Shown here: in pieces, positions 43,715 through 52,099 of the stretch
How positions within the stretch are numbered: position 1 is the stretch's first letter
How the letters are laid out: every line of letters starts with the position of its first letter
Assembly: GCA_000824825.2 (NCBI GenBank)
Contig: LM655200.1
Span: 9,489-73,488 of the forward strand
Length of the DNA: 64,000 nucleotides
Direction: 5' to 3'
Origin: Mesorhizobium sp. ORS 3324
GTDB taxonomy: Bacteria > Pseudomonadota > Alphaproteobacteria > Rhizobiales > Rhizobiaceae
The notes under the pieces: generated by a model
Seen by the model: only the letters and a program-made list of their open reading frames with translations
Told to the model about the DNA's origin: nothing
Database searches by the model: none
Program-made: the position numbers and the translations under genes

Positions 43715-44922
43715 AAGTCACCGACGTCAAGACCTGGGTTGTCGGCAATCCGCCGCCCGGCATCGGCGGCAAGTATTTCATCTTCGTCAAGCTCGCCACC
43801 GATGGCGGCGTGGTCGGTTATGGCGAGGCCTACAACGCCACCTTCTCGGCGCATGTCACCGCCAGGATGATCGAGGACATGGCCGAGCGTTACCTGATCG
43901 GCCGCGATCCGCACGATGTCGAGAACCTCTTCCGCCGCGTTTATTCGTCGGGCTTCACCCAGCGCCCGGATGTCTCCGGCATGGGCTGCTTTTCGGCGTT
44001 GGAAATGGCCTGCTGGGACATCATCGGCAAGGAAGCGGACAAGCCGGTCTACAAGCTGCTCGGCGGCCAGGTGCATGAAACGCTGCGCTCCTACACCTAT
44101 CTCTACCCGCACACCGGCAGCGTCCATTCCGAAGATGCTCGCGGCCAGAACGTCTACAACGATCCCAACATGGCCGCCGCCTGCGCGCTGGAATATGTCG
44201 AGCAGGGATTTAACGCCGTCAAGCTCGACCCGGCCGGTCCCTACACCGCCTATGACGGCCATCAGCCGCGGCTCGTCGACATCGACCTTTCGGCGCGCAT
44301 GATCAAGGCGATCCGCGAGGCCGTCGGTAACAGGGCGGACATCCTGTTCGGCACGCATGGCCAGTTCACCGCTTCGGGCGCGCTGCGGCTCGCCCGCGCC
44401 ATCGAGCCCTACGATCCGCTGTGGTTCGAGGAGCCGGTGCCGCCGGACATGCCCGAGGTGATGGCGCAGGTTGCTCGCGGAACCTCCATTCCGATCGCAA
44501 CCGGCGAGCGGCTGACGACGAAATTCGAATTCGCCCGCGTCATCGAGAACCGCGCCGCGACCATCCTGCAGCCGGATCTCGGCCGCTCCGGCGGCATACT
44601 GGAGACCAAGAAGATCGCCGCCATGGCCGAGGCCTACCACATCCAGGTCGCGCCGCACTGCTATTGCGGGCCGATCGTCGGCGCCGCCAATATCCAGCTT
44701 GCAGTGACGCTGCCCAACTTCCTCATCCTGGAATCGCTGAAGCAGTGGGATGGGTTCCACGCCACGCTGCTCAAGAAGAAGATCGAGTGGCGGGACGGCA
44801 ACGTCATCCCCTCGAAGGAACCGGGCCTCGGCGTCGAGCTCAACGAGGAAGTCTGCGACGCGCACCCCTATAGCGGCAAGGACCTGCATCTGCAGATGAT
44901 GCAGACGCCGCTGATGCCGTGA
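43711..44922 (+). CDS. Enolase-superfamily dehydratase (mandelate racemase / galactonate dehydratase type)
   Basis: A 403-residue member of the mandelate racemase / muconate lactonizing group. The capping domain is followed by a barrel with VKLDPAGP, LFGTHGQFT, the metal-binding WFEEPVPPD and IATGERL, and APHCYCGP, whose histidine can act as base. The pattern is of the RspA / D-galactonate or D-mannonate dehydratase type, which removes water from sugar acids. Exact substrate unknown. It overlaps the genes on both sides by four bases. Confidence 0.9.
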   Translation: MKVTDVKTWVVGNPPPGIGGKYFIFVKLATDGGVVGYGEAYNATFSAHVTARMIEDMAERYLIGRDPHDVENLFRRVYSSGFTQRPDVSGMGCFSALEMACWDIIGKEADKPVYKLLGGQVHETLRSYTYLYPHTGSVHSEDARGQNVYNDPNMAAACALEYVEQGFNAVKLDPAGPYTAYDGHQPRLVDIDLSARMIKAIREAVGNRADILFGTHGQFTASGALRLARAIEPYDPLWFEEPVPPDMPEVMAQVARGTSIPIATGERLTTKFEFARVIENRAATILQPDLGRSGGILETKKIAAMAEAYHIQVAPHCYCGPIVGAANIQLAVTLPNFLILESLKQWDGFHATLLKKKIEWRDGNVIPSKEPGLGVELNEEVCDAHPYSGKDLHLQMMQTPLMP

Positions 44923-45866
44923 GCGCGCGCCTCGCCTACGCCTTCGTCGGGCTTGGCCACCTTGGCGGCAATCTTGCCGCCAGCCTGCTGCGCAACGGCT
45001 TTGCTGTCACCGTCTTCGATCGCGATCCGGCGGCGGTAGAGCGCCTTGTCGCGCTTGGTGCCACGGCGGCGAGGAGTCCTGCCGAGGCAGCAGCCAGCGC
45101 CGGCAACGCGATCACCTGCCTGCCCTCGCCGAAGGTGAGTGAGGCGGTGCTCGCCGGCCCTGACGGCTTGCTCGACGGTCTGCCCGCCGGCGGCGCCTGG
45201 ATCGAGATGTCGACCAACGGCCGCGACCAGATCCTGCGGCTCGCGGCGCTCGCTTTGGCGAAGGGCGTCGAGACGCTGGAATGTCCGGTCACCGGCGGCG
45301 TACATTTGGCTGCAGTTGGAAAAATCACGGCGCTGGTCGGTGGCGACGCCGCGCTCTACGAGCGGCATCGGCCGGCGATCGAAGCGATGTGCGCCAAATC
45401 GTTCCTGATGGGCCCGGTCGGCTCTGCCGCCGTGATCAAGGTCATCACCAATATGCTGGCCTTCGTCCATCTCGTCGCCGCCGGCGAGGCGCTGATGCTC
45501 GCCCGGCAAGGCGGTCTCGATCTAGCCCAGGCCTATCACGCGATTGTTGCTTCCTCCGGCAACAGTTTTGTCCACGAGACCGAAAGCCAGCTGGTGCTGA
45601 ACGGCTCCTACGACATCGGCTTCACCATGGATCTGGCGCTGAAGGATCTCGGCTTCGCGCTTGCCATGGGCAGGGATTTCGGCGTGCCGCTCGATCTGGC
45701 GTCGCGGGTCAACGCGATTTTCGAGGAGGGCAAGCACGCCTATGGCGGCGATGCCTGGTCGACGCAGATCGTCAAGCTGCTCGAGGATGCCGTCGGGGTC
45801 GACCTGCGCGCACCGGGCTTCCCGGCCAGGCTGGAGATCGAGAGCCATTCCAAGAAGAGTGTGTAA
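44919..45866 (+). CDS. NAD(P)-dependent beta-hydroxyacid dehydrogenase (HIBADH family)
   Basis: A 315-residue 3-hydroxyisobutyrate dehydrogenase-like protein. The dinucleotide motif is GLGHLGGNLAASLLRNG, the substrate motif is CPVTGGVHLAAVGKITALVGG and the catalytic lysine is in AVIKVITNM. It would oxidise or reduce a beta-hydroxyacid made in the pathway. The start is GTG at 44919, which overlaps the stop of the dehydratase gene (GTGA). Confidence 0.92.
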   Translation: MSARLAYAFVGLGHLGGNLAASLLRNGFAVTVFDRDPAAVERLVALGATAARSPAEAAASAGNAITCLPSPKVSEAVLAGPDGLLDGLPAGGAWIEMSTNGRDQILRLAALALAKGVETLECPVTGGVHLAAVGKITALVGGDAALYERHRPAIEAMCAKSFLMGPVGSAAVIKVITNMLAFVHLVAAGEALMLARQGGLDLAQAYHAIVASSGNSFVHETESQLVLNGSYDIGFTMDLALKDLGFALAMGRDFGVPLDLASRVNAIFEEGKHAYGGDAWSTQIVKLLEDAVGVDLRAPGFPARLEIESHSKKSV

Positions 45867-45905
45867 CGGTCTTCCGTCCGGAATCACCTAATAGCAAAAG
45901 AAAGA
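45866..45905. repeat. Partial palindromic repeat, family B
   Basis: CGGTCTTCCGTCCGGAAT right after the stop codon matches the right half of the element at 30489-30540 and is followed by a similar A-rich stretch (GCAAAAGAAAG). Confidence 0.55.
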
Positions 45906-45937
45906 ACCCATCAGTTGGCTAGGCGGCTTCCTGACGA

Positions 45938-46630
45938 TCAGCCCGGCGGCTGATCAGCCATCGTCGCAATATGCGGCAGGGTGAGACATTCCCGGTATTG
46001 CGGCTCGTAGCCATTCTTGAGGCTGTCGGTCCGCTGATTGACGGTCAAGGCCGTGTTGACCTCGTCTATCTTCTCCAGCGTTCGCCCGTAGTTGGGCTGA
46101 CTGCCGATGAACGTCTGGTTGTCTGAAACGGTCGCCTTAATCCACTTCTGGTTCTCAACCCGGGCGTAACGCGCCACCACGAGCACCACCTGCCATAAAT
46201 TGTAGCGCGCGTTGTCATTCAGCGAGTGGTCAAACAGTTCCTCGAGCACTCCACAAAGCGTGGTATTGTCAACGACATTGGCCAGAAGCAGCGATGCATT
46301 GATCCGAGTGACTCGCTCGTCGATGCGTGCAAATGCGATGATCTTGCGGATCGTTGCAAGATCGTCCTGGCAGCGGAAGGCTTGGATATCGTCCTGCGAT
46401 TTCACCAACTGGTTGAGAGGAGCAAGCACCGAATAGACGCGGCCAAGATCGTAATTGTCCGCCTTGCCCTGGACGTCGCCGAGTTGCGTTATCAGTTCCT
46501 TGATCTGCGATATGTTCAGGCTCCGTAGATTTGTACAACTGGGATCCAGCGTGATCTCCTGGCTGCAGGCGCCCCAAGCCTCGACGAAGCTGAGAAAGAG
46601 CGTGACGAGAAAGGCGAAAGCATTCTTCAT
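45938..46630 (-). CDS. Exported protein of unknown function
   Basis: A 230-residue protein with a signal peptide (MKNAFAFLVTLFLSFVEAWG) and five cysteines in the mature part (ACSQEIT, DPSCTNL, AFRCQDD, TTLCGVL, YRECLTL). It is mostly helical. No family is recognised. It begins 13 bases after the stop of the membrane protein gene upstream and so is very probably translated from the same message and acts with it in the periplasm. Confidence 0.7.
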   Translation of the reverse strand: MKNAFAFLVTLFLSFVEAWGACSQEITLDPSCTNLRSLNISQIKELITQLGDVQGKADNYDLGRVYSVLAPLNQLVKSQDDIQAFRCQDDLATIRKIIAFARIDERVTRINASLLLANVVDNTTLCGVLEELFDHSLNDNARYNLWQVVLVVARYARVENQKWIKATVSDNQTFIGSQPNYGRTLEKIDEVNTALTVNQRTDSLKNGYEPQYRECLTLPHIATMADQPPG

Positions 46631-46643
46631 TCTGCAACGAGCC

Positions 46644-48101
46644 TCAGTCGAACTTGACGTCTACGTGGTTGACCTTCGCTTCGGTTATCGCGTTGTCCTT
46701 CCTGTAGAAATTCAACGAATAAAGCACGGTATTGAGCTGATCGCCGCGATTTCCCGTCACAACCCTTGACAGCCCGCAATTTACGCGTGTGGTTCCCTTG
46801 AACTGCGTGCATATTTCGGATGGCTGGCTGGCGGGAGCTGGCGTTGCCGAAGCCGGCGCATCGCTCGCGAGTTGCGCCTCGAACGTCTTCGGCGATATCA
46901 TCAGATCTATGTCCCGGTCGACCTCTGGCCCGACCAGCAGATTTTCTTTCTGCCTCGAAAGCCGGAGCCGGATCGGCACGTTCTGGTCCAGCGTGTCTGA
47001 GAAGACAATTACCTGCAATTCGTTCCCCGACCTGATCGTATAAAGGGACGAGCCGTTGATGGTCTGCGCGTCCACAGAATAGTCGGAAAGCGCAAAGTCG
47101 GAGATCGTCACAGCGCGGTCTCCTTCGACAGCAGCACATGTCGAACTGCTTGCGGCACAAGCCTCGATTCTCAGTTTGACATATCGGTCGTAGAACCCGA
47201 ACACGTCCTTGATATCCGTCCGGTAATGAATGACGCCGTAGCCAAACAGTGCGGTCAAGACTGCTGCGCCGCCCGCAATTGCCGCGTTCGCCTTGACGGG
47301 ACTCCAGTCCGGTCCCGATACGGCAGGCCCGGACTGAACTGGAGAGGTCATGCCTGCGGTCTGCTTCGCAGCTTCCTTCGCCAATTGAAGAACGCCCGCG
47401 AGCGCGCCTGCCTTCTCGCCATCGGTTGGCAGTGCTTGCGCTGCCTCGACCGCTTTCACCGTTGCTTCGGCCGCTTCGTTGGCAGGTTTTGACACCCCCT
47501 CGCGCGCCGCTCCGTTCGGGGCAGCGGCATCCGTCGGATTAAGCTGCCTGGCACCTGCGGTCGCGATTGTGCCAACCGCCTGCGATCCCGTGCCGAACAG
47601 CATGATTGCCATGCCCAGCATCGCCAGCAGAAAGGTCAACGATGGATGTACCTGTGTGCTGGTCGTGTGAATTGCATAGAGAAGCAACGCCAGGCCGGCG
47701 AAGAAATAGAAGCCGCCGGACGACAGGATCCGGTCAAGCTGCATCCAGGTCTTGTCGAAACGATCAGGCCAGGCGAGCGCGCAAACGATGATCAGCGCCA
47801 CGGATGCAGCCAGCAGACCGGCAAACTCCACCCAGCCCGCCGCGATCGAAAATCTCTGAAAATAGCCAGCGCCGCCCGTGAGGCAAAATGCAACCGCCAA
47901 TGCAAGCAGAGCGGCCCCGAAGCCAAGACCGATGGCAAGCGCGCCCCGTCTGTTCCAGATTTCCCATATCGACGCGGTTTCCGGAGTCGCTGGCGGCATA
48001 GTGACGGTGACGCCATACTTGTCGTGTAACGCCGTCCGAAGAGTCTTCAACTCTTCTTCTTTTGATCTGATTTCCTCTATCTTATCATCGATATCGCCCA
48101 T
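46644..48101 (-). CDS. Multi-pass membrane protein of unknown function
   Basis: A 485-residue protein. Residues 1-30 form a charged coiled coil (DDKIEEIRSKEEELKTLRTAL), about 48-190 hold four hydrophobic helices, 190-275 is an alanine-rich cytoplasmic linker, one more helix lies at about 280 (AAIAGGAAVLTALFGYGVI), and the last 190 residues would be periplasmic, with paired cysteines. Composition is less GC-rich than in neighbours. I know no family. It forms a two-gene unit with the exported protein at 45938. Confidence 0.7.
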   Translation of the reverse strand: MGDIDDKIEEIRSKEEELKTLRTALHDKYGVTVTMPPATPETASIWEIWNRRGALAIGLGFGAALLALAVAFCLTGGAGYFQRFSIAAGWVEFAGLLAASVALIIVCALAWPDRFDKTWMQLDRILSSGGFYFFAGLALLLYAIHTTSTQVHPSLTFLLAMLGMAIMLFGTGSQAVGTIATAGARQLNPTDAAAPNGAAREGVSKPANEAAEATVKAVEAAQALPTDGEKAGALAGVLQLAKEAAKQTAGMTSPVQSGPAVSGPDWSPVKANAAIAGGAAVLTALFGYGVIHYRTDIKDVFGFYDRYVKLRIEACAASSSTCAAVEGDRAVTISDFALSDYSVDAQTINGSSLYTIRSGNELQVIVFSDTLDQNVPIRLRLSRQKENLLVGPEVDRDIDLMISPKTFEAQLASDAPASATPAPASQPSEICTQFKGTTRVNCGLSRVVTGNRGDQLNTVLYSLNFYRKDNAITEAKVNHVDVKFD

Positions 48102-48163
48102 CCCGCCCGACCCTCCGGAAAAAAGCGCCTATGATCTTGTATAAAATAAGATAGATTCTCCAG

Positions 48164-48202
48164 CTGCGGAAGAAGAAAAGTAGATGATCTCTTCCGCTGC
48201 AG
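48164..48202 (-). terminator. Hairpin after the diacylglycerol kinase-like gene
   Basis: GCGGAAGA / TCTTCCGC with a 16-base loop, extended by CTGC / GCAG with a bulge, begins six bases after the stop codon at 48208. An AT-rich stretch follows but no clean T tract. Confidence 0.5.
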
Positions 48203-48207
48203 TTTAA

Positions 48208-49146
48208 TCAATATCTCAATGTCAGCGCCCCGGGCAGAATTTCGAAGGTGGCTGGTATTCGTCCCGGCGACTCGCCGTCTATGTCGACCAGCGCCGCGTT
48301 CTTCTCCGCATCGCCCAGAGGCTCGACCAGCACCTTGCGGCCGCGCAGGATGGTGATCGCCGGATGGTTGCGGTGACGCCCGCCATAAAGCAGCCGGATG
48401 TCGCGGATCAGCCCGAGTTTGTTCGCCGCCCGCACGATGACGATGTCGAACTGTCCGTCCGAGAGATCGGCGTCGGGCGCGATCATCATGCCGCCGCCGA
48501 AGAACTTGCCGTTGGCGACCGCCACCAGCGCCATGCGCGCCTCGACCGGCTCGCCGTCGTCTATGGTGATCCTCACGTCCTGGAAGCGGTAGCGGAGGAA
48601 CTCCAGCACCGTGCGCCAGAGGAACAGCGCCTTGGCCGAGACCCGGCCCTTGCGCTTGTCGGAATTGACCGCGCGATCCGTGACGCCTGAAAGGCCGAGG
48701 CTGGCGACGTTGACGAAGTGGCGGCTGGCCAGCGCGCCATGGTCGTCGATGTAGGTGACGCGCCCGGCATCGACCTTGCGCGGGCTGGCACCGGCGATGC
48801 GTGCCAGCGCTGCCTCGATTTCATCGGGCAGTCCCAATCCGCGCGCGAAGTCGATGCCGGTGCCGCAGGGCAGCAGCCCGAGCGCGCTCGCCCGGCCGGT
48901 CTCATGCTCAGCTTGCAAGAGCCCGTCCGCCACTTCGCTGGCCGTGCCGTCGCCGCCGGCGGCAATCACCAGATCGCAGCCATCGACCGCCAGGTCCATC
49001 GCCAGCCGCTCGGCATCGCCGCTGGTCTGTGTCTCGCGCAGATCGAAATCGCCGAAATGCTTCCTGAGCGACGCGGCGACCTTGGGCCAGCGCCGCTTGA
49101 GCTTGCCGCCCCCCGCAATCGGATTGAGAACCACCCCGACCTTCAA
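48208..49146 (-). CDS. Diacylglycerol kinase-like lipid kinase (YegS/BmrU type)
   Basis: A 312-residue protein with the catalytic nucleotide motif AAGGDGTASEVADGLL, the NPIAGGGK start and LPCGTGIDFARGLGLP, all typical of bacterial lipid kinases that phosphorylate diacylglycerol or related lipids. The TTG at 49146 is chosen because GGGGGAGG lies five bases upstream and the protein then starts directly at the conserved KVGVVLNP; a longer frame to 49263 adds an unlikely N-terminus. Confidence 0.88.
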   Translation of the reverse strand: MKVGVVLNPIAGGGKLKRRWPKVAASLRKHFGDFDLRETQTSGDAERLAMDLAVDGCDLVIAAGGDGTASEVADGLLQAEHETGRASALGLLPCGTGIDFARGLGLPDEIEAALARIAGASPRKVDAGRVTYIDDHGALASRHFVNVASLGLSGVTDRAVNSDKRKGRVSAKALFLWRTVLEFLRYRFQDVRITIDDGEPVEARMALVAVANGKFFGGGMMIAPDADLSDGQFDIVIVRAANKLGLIRDIRLLYGGRHRNHPAITILRGRKVLVEPLGDAEKNAALVDIDGESPGRIPATFEILPGALTLRY

Positions 49147-49397
49147 TCTGACCTCCCCCGAGGCATGTTGCCTAAAAGCGTACGAAGCAGACGCCCGCAG
49201 TTCTTTGCCGGCATTGAAACGCGGGCCGGCGGGCGCGGCAAGGCTCCATCGCTCAACCGGCACAGAAATACGGGGGCAGGCTGTCTAAGGGGTTTGACCG
49301 GAAAATTCCGAGGCTTGTCGCATCGGTCCCCGATAATCCCGCTATCCACAGGTTGGCGGGCATTCCGCAAAGCCCTTACCCGGCGTACATTGAACCC

Positions 49398-49780
49398 ATC
49401 TCAGGCGGCTACCGAACGCCTCGCCGAAAGGCAAAGCGCAAGGCGGATTTCCTGAGGCCCGCACGACCCGGAACGAGAACAGGTTCGCTTGTTGGAGGGA
49501 CGGCTGTCGGCGGGGCCGCGGAAAGCGTGCGAACGCCGACGGCGGACCGATGCTGCCATGAAGGCGGGTGAAACCTTCGATGGCGCGCCGGGGGAAGCCC
49601 GCGAGGGCGGAGATCGGCGTGGTCCGGAACGGGCGCTGCCCCTCGGGTGGCGAACTGGCAGGACCGTCAAAATCAAGGCCGGCCTGGCGCGACGACCTTT
49701 ACGGAAGTTGCTGCCGCGACCGGTTCCTGATCTGACAGGGAGGCGCTGGGAGAAATCCCAGCGCCGACTGTCTTTTTGGG
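49398..49780 (+). ncRNA. Candidate long structured RNA of unknown class
   Basis: An 820-base gap between protein genes holds what looks like an RNA gene. TTCCGC and TACATT, 17 bases apart (about 49364-49392), can be a promoter. A 5' module is closed by CTCAGG / CCTGAG and contains GCCT...AGGC. A UUCG-loop hairpin (AACAGG-TTCG-CTTGTT) and several GC-rich hairpins follow, such as CGGG/CCCG around 49588-49601. The end is a perfect terminator, GGCGCTGGGA-GAAA-TCCCAGCGCC with a T tract (49743-49776). Conserved RNase P, tmRNA, SRP and 6S motifs are not seen. Open frames across it look non-coding. Confidence 0.55.
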
Positions 49781-49970
49781 CTGCCCCTTCCCCAGCTTTC
49801 CGCTGCGGTCTAGACCGCACCAGCGTTTGCCCCTGATGCTTTCCCGTCACAGTCGAAGGCCAAGCAACCTTCAGCAACACGTCGTCATGCACAATTCACA
49901 ATCGCGGCCAAATCCCGCCTTGATCCCGGGCGATTGATCCGCTCGGGAACGAATTCAAAGGGACAGGACC

Positions 49971-50492
49971 GTGATCAAGACCGCCCTTGTCGCCATGACC
50001 ATCGTCGGCTGCGACTGCGACGCCAAGCTCTGCGAATATCTCGGCGAGACGCCCGCCAAATGGGCGACGATCGCCGACTGCGAGGCGGCGATGAAGAGCC
50101 AGATGCTGCATCAGCGCAATTTCAACTATCCGCTGGTGTCCGGCATCTGCCGCACCAAGGGTTCGGCATCGACCTCGGAGCTCGCCGCGAAAGCGTCCGG
50201 GCCGGAGCTGAAGCCGATGAGCCGCGTCATCGAACCTATCGCTCCGTTGCCGCCCGAGCTCGGCCATCGCCCCAGCGTCCCGGTCGGCGCGACGGTGACG
50301 GCCAGCGAGACGGAAGCCGCGCGGCCGGTCGCCTTCGAGGCCGCGGTCGACGGCGGCAGCGCCGTGCTCTACCGCACCAAGGCAGGTTATGCCGTGGTCA
50401 AGACCGATCTCGGCCGCGCGGCTACCGCGACTGTCGACATGGCCAAGCGGTCAGCGAACTGGCTGGCGGGACTCATGCCGAGCGGGCTGTAG
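49971..50492 (+). CDS. Hypothetical protein, probably exported
   Basis: A 173-residue protein starting at a GTG (49971) with GGGACAGGA before it. The short hydrophobic start (KTALVAMTIVGC) may be a signal or lipoprotein sequence; several cysteines follow (CDCDAKLCEYLG, IADCEAAM, GICRTKG). The middle is proline-rich and the end amphipathic. No family recognised. It is the first protein gene after the RNA candidate. Confidence 0.65.
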   Translation: MIKTALVAMTIVGCDCDAKLCEYLGETPAKWATIADCEAAMKSQMLHQRNFNYPLVSGICRTKGSASTSELAAKASGPELKPMSRVIEPIAPLPPELGHRPSVPVGATVTASETEAARPVAFEAAVDGGSAVLYRTKAGYAVVKTDLGRAATATVDMAKRSANWLAGLMPSGL

Positions 50493-50500
50493 ACCGGTCT

Positions 50501-50675
50501 AAGGCATGTTGAGATTCAGGTCAGGCCGAGCCGAAAATGTTGGTTTCCGAGAACCGGCCTGCGCCGGCCGTAGCCTTAATTTGACTGCTACGCCACGCAT
50601 GAGTGCTTCGGCCGGCGAAGGCCGGAAGCGCAGGCAGCCGACATTGCAGGCCGGCATCACCTGAATCTCAGCACG
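50501..50675. repeat. Modular palindromic repeat, family E
   Basis: The ends are inverted copies, TTGAGATTCAGGTCAGGCC and GGCATCACCTGAATCTCAG, with two further GGCC-rich hairpins between (ACCGGCCTGCGCCGGC and CGGCCGGCGAAGGCCGG). It fills the space between two convergent genes. A related left end, TGTTGAGAATGAGGTCAGGC, is at 63404-63423. Confidence 0.7.
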
Positions 50676-50677
50676 CC

Positions 50678-51301
50678 TTACAGCTTGACCTTCAGGGTCT
50701 CCCAAAACTTGTCGATCATCGGCTGCTCGGTTGCCGCGTCCTGGTCGCCGATGCGCGTGATGAACAGCAGCCCCTGATCGGCAAGGCCGAAGCCGACGAT
50801 CTCGAAATCGGCGCTGTCGGTCCTTGTCTTCACCGTGGCCTTGATTCCGGTCAGTTGCTTGCCGTCGGCGAGCTTGCGGGTCGTCGGCTGCTGCGTCAGC
50901 GTCCCGCCCGCCTGCACCGATTCCTTCGTCATCTCCTGCAGCATCAGCTGGTCGAGCGACACCGGGTTCATCTTGCCGTATTCCTGCACAACGACGATGG
51001 TGCCGAGGGCCGAAGCCGCCAGGTACTGCGTGATGCTGTCGCCGAGATCCGTCTTGGTGACCGAAATCCCGCTCGGATGGACGAAGGAAAAGGTGCCGCC
51101 GGAGAAGGTCGCGAAGTCGTTGCGGTCGAGCCTGACCTTGGCCGTCTTGCCGCCCGGCAAGCGCACATTCGCGTCCTCGCCGGGGTCGATGTCGACCGTC
51201 ACGCCGTCGATCGTCAGCTTGAAGGCTTTCAGGTCCTCGGCATGTGCGAGCCCGGCGCAAAGCATGATCGTGGCAAGCGCCGCGGCAAATCTCATTCGCA
51301 T
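50678..51301 (-). CDS. Exported protein of unknown function
   Basis: A 207-residue protein with a signal peptide (MRMRFAAALATIMLCAGLAHA) and a beta-rich mature domain (LKAFKLTIDGVTVDIDPGED..., TFSFVHPSGISVTKTDLGDSI). The C-terminal part, ending ATEQPMIDKFWETLKVKL, resembles stress-type periplasmic proteins but I cannot name a family. ATG at 51301 is chosen for the signal peptide; the frame is open 50 codons further up without need. Divergent from the DUF2314 gene. Confidence 0.78.
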   Translation of the reverse strand: MRMRFAAALATIMLCAGLAHAEDLKAFKLTIDGVTVDIDPGEDANVRLPGGKTAKVRLDRNDFATFSGGTFSFVHPSGISVTKTDLGDSITQYLAASALGTIVVVQEYGKMNPVSLDQLMLQEMTKESVQAGGTLTQQPTTRKLADGKQLTGIKATVKTRTDSADFEIVGFGLADQGLLFITRIGDQDAATEQPMIDKFWETLKVKL

Positions 51302-51556
51302 GTCCCGTCCTCTCCGAGCAGTGTTCGATGCTTGCCGCACGTCCCCGCGACAACCAGAACCGCGTGCGTTCCCCTTACCATCCTTTCGTGACCGATAACG
51401 CGACCACTCGGCAAAAACCATAGGTCGGAGCGCGGCCGATGAGCCTGACATTGGTCGAGTGGCGCCTGCAATAGCGAGAAATCTCGACGCCGCCCCCCGA
51501 TTGATAATGCCGGCAGGTTGCGGGAAGATCGTGGCTAGTTGGAGTTGGGGGGCTTC

Positions 51557-52051
51557 ATGACCTTGGCCGTTCGCGTCGCACTGTGCCTATTGCTGGCGCT
51601 CTCTCCTTTGCCTGCTCGAGCGCAGGGCGCCGACCACGATGACGACAAGACGGTGATGGTGGCCCCTGACGATGCTGAGATGGCGGCGGCGATAGCGCGG
51701 GCACGATCCAGCCTGGACGACTTCCTGGCTTTGTCCGAAGCGCCGCCACCTGGAACCGGCAAGTTCAAGCTGAAGGTCATGATCGTCGACGGGAATGTGA
51801 CGGAGCATTTCTGGGTCATCCCCTTCAAGCGGACCGCCACCGGCTTTGTCGGCATATTGGCGAATGAGCCGGAACTCGTTCACAACGTCGTCTTCGGCCA
51901 GAACATCAAGTTCACGCGGGACGATATTTCCGACTGGGGATACACCAGGAACGGCCATCAGGTCGGCAGCTTCACCGTCTGCGTGATGTTCAAGAAAATG
52001 TCGAAGGAAGAGGCCGATTACATGCGCACCCAATACGGCTTCGACTGCTGA
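51557..52051 (+). CDS. DUF2314 (YegJ-like) exported protein
   Basis: A 164-residue protein with a signal peptide (MTLAVRVALCLLLALSPLPARAQ) and a single DUF2314 domain: MAAAIARARSSLDDFLAL, KVMIVDGNVTEHFWVIPF and ISDWGYTRNGHQVGSFTVCVMF are typical. The family is small, often periplasmic and without known function. The start is chosen at 51557 because it gives the signal peptide and follows a G-rich site. Confidence 0.85.
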   Translation: MTLAVRVALCLLLALSPLPARAQGADHDDDKTVMVAPDDAEMAAAIARARSSLDDFLALSEAPPPGTGKFKLKVMIVDGNVTEHFWVIPFKRTATGFVGILANEPELVHNVVFGQNIKFTRDDISDWGYTRNGHQVGSFTVCVMFKKMSKEEADYMRTQYGFDC

Positions 52052-52099
52052 ACGGCATGCATCGCAGTGGCCGGCTGGGATCGTTCAGCAGTCGGCTGG

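Noticed and set aside
49398..49780. Identity as RNase P RNA, tmRNA, SRP RNA or a group II intron
   Set aside because: The conserved RNase P blocks, the tmRNA tag frame and tRNA-like end, the SRP tetraloop helix and a domain V hairpin were looked for and not seen.
49401..49892. Open frames on both strands over the RNA candidate at 49.4-49.8 kb
   Set aside because: Arginine- and proline-rich sequence without domain features; the frames run through the perfect terminator hairpin.
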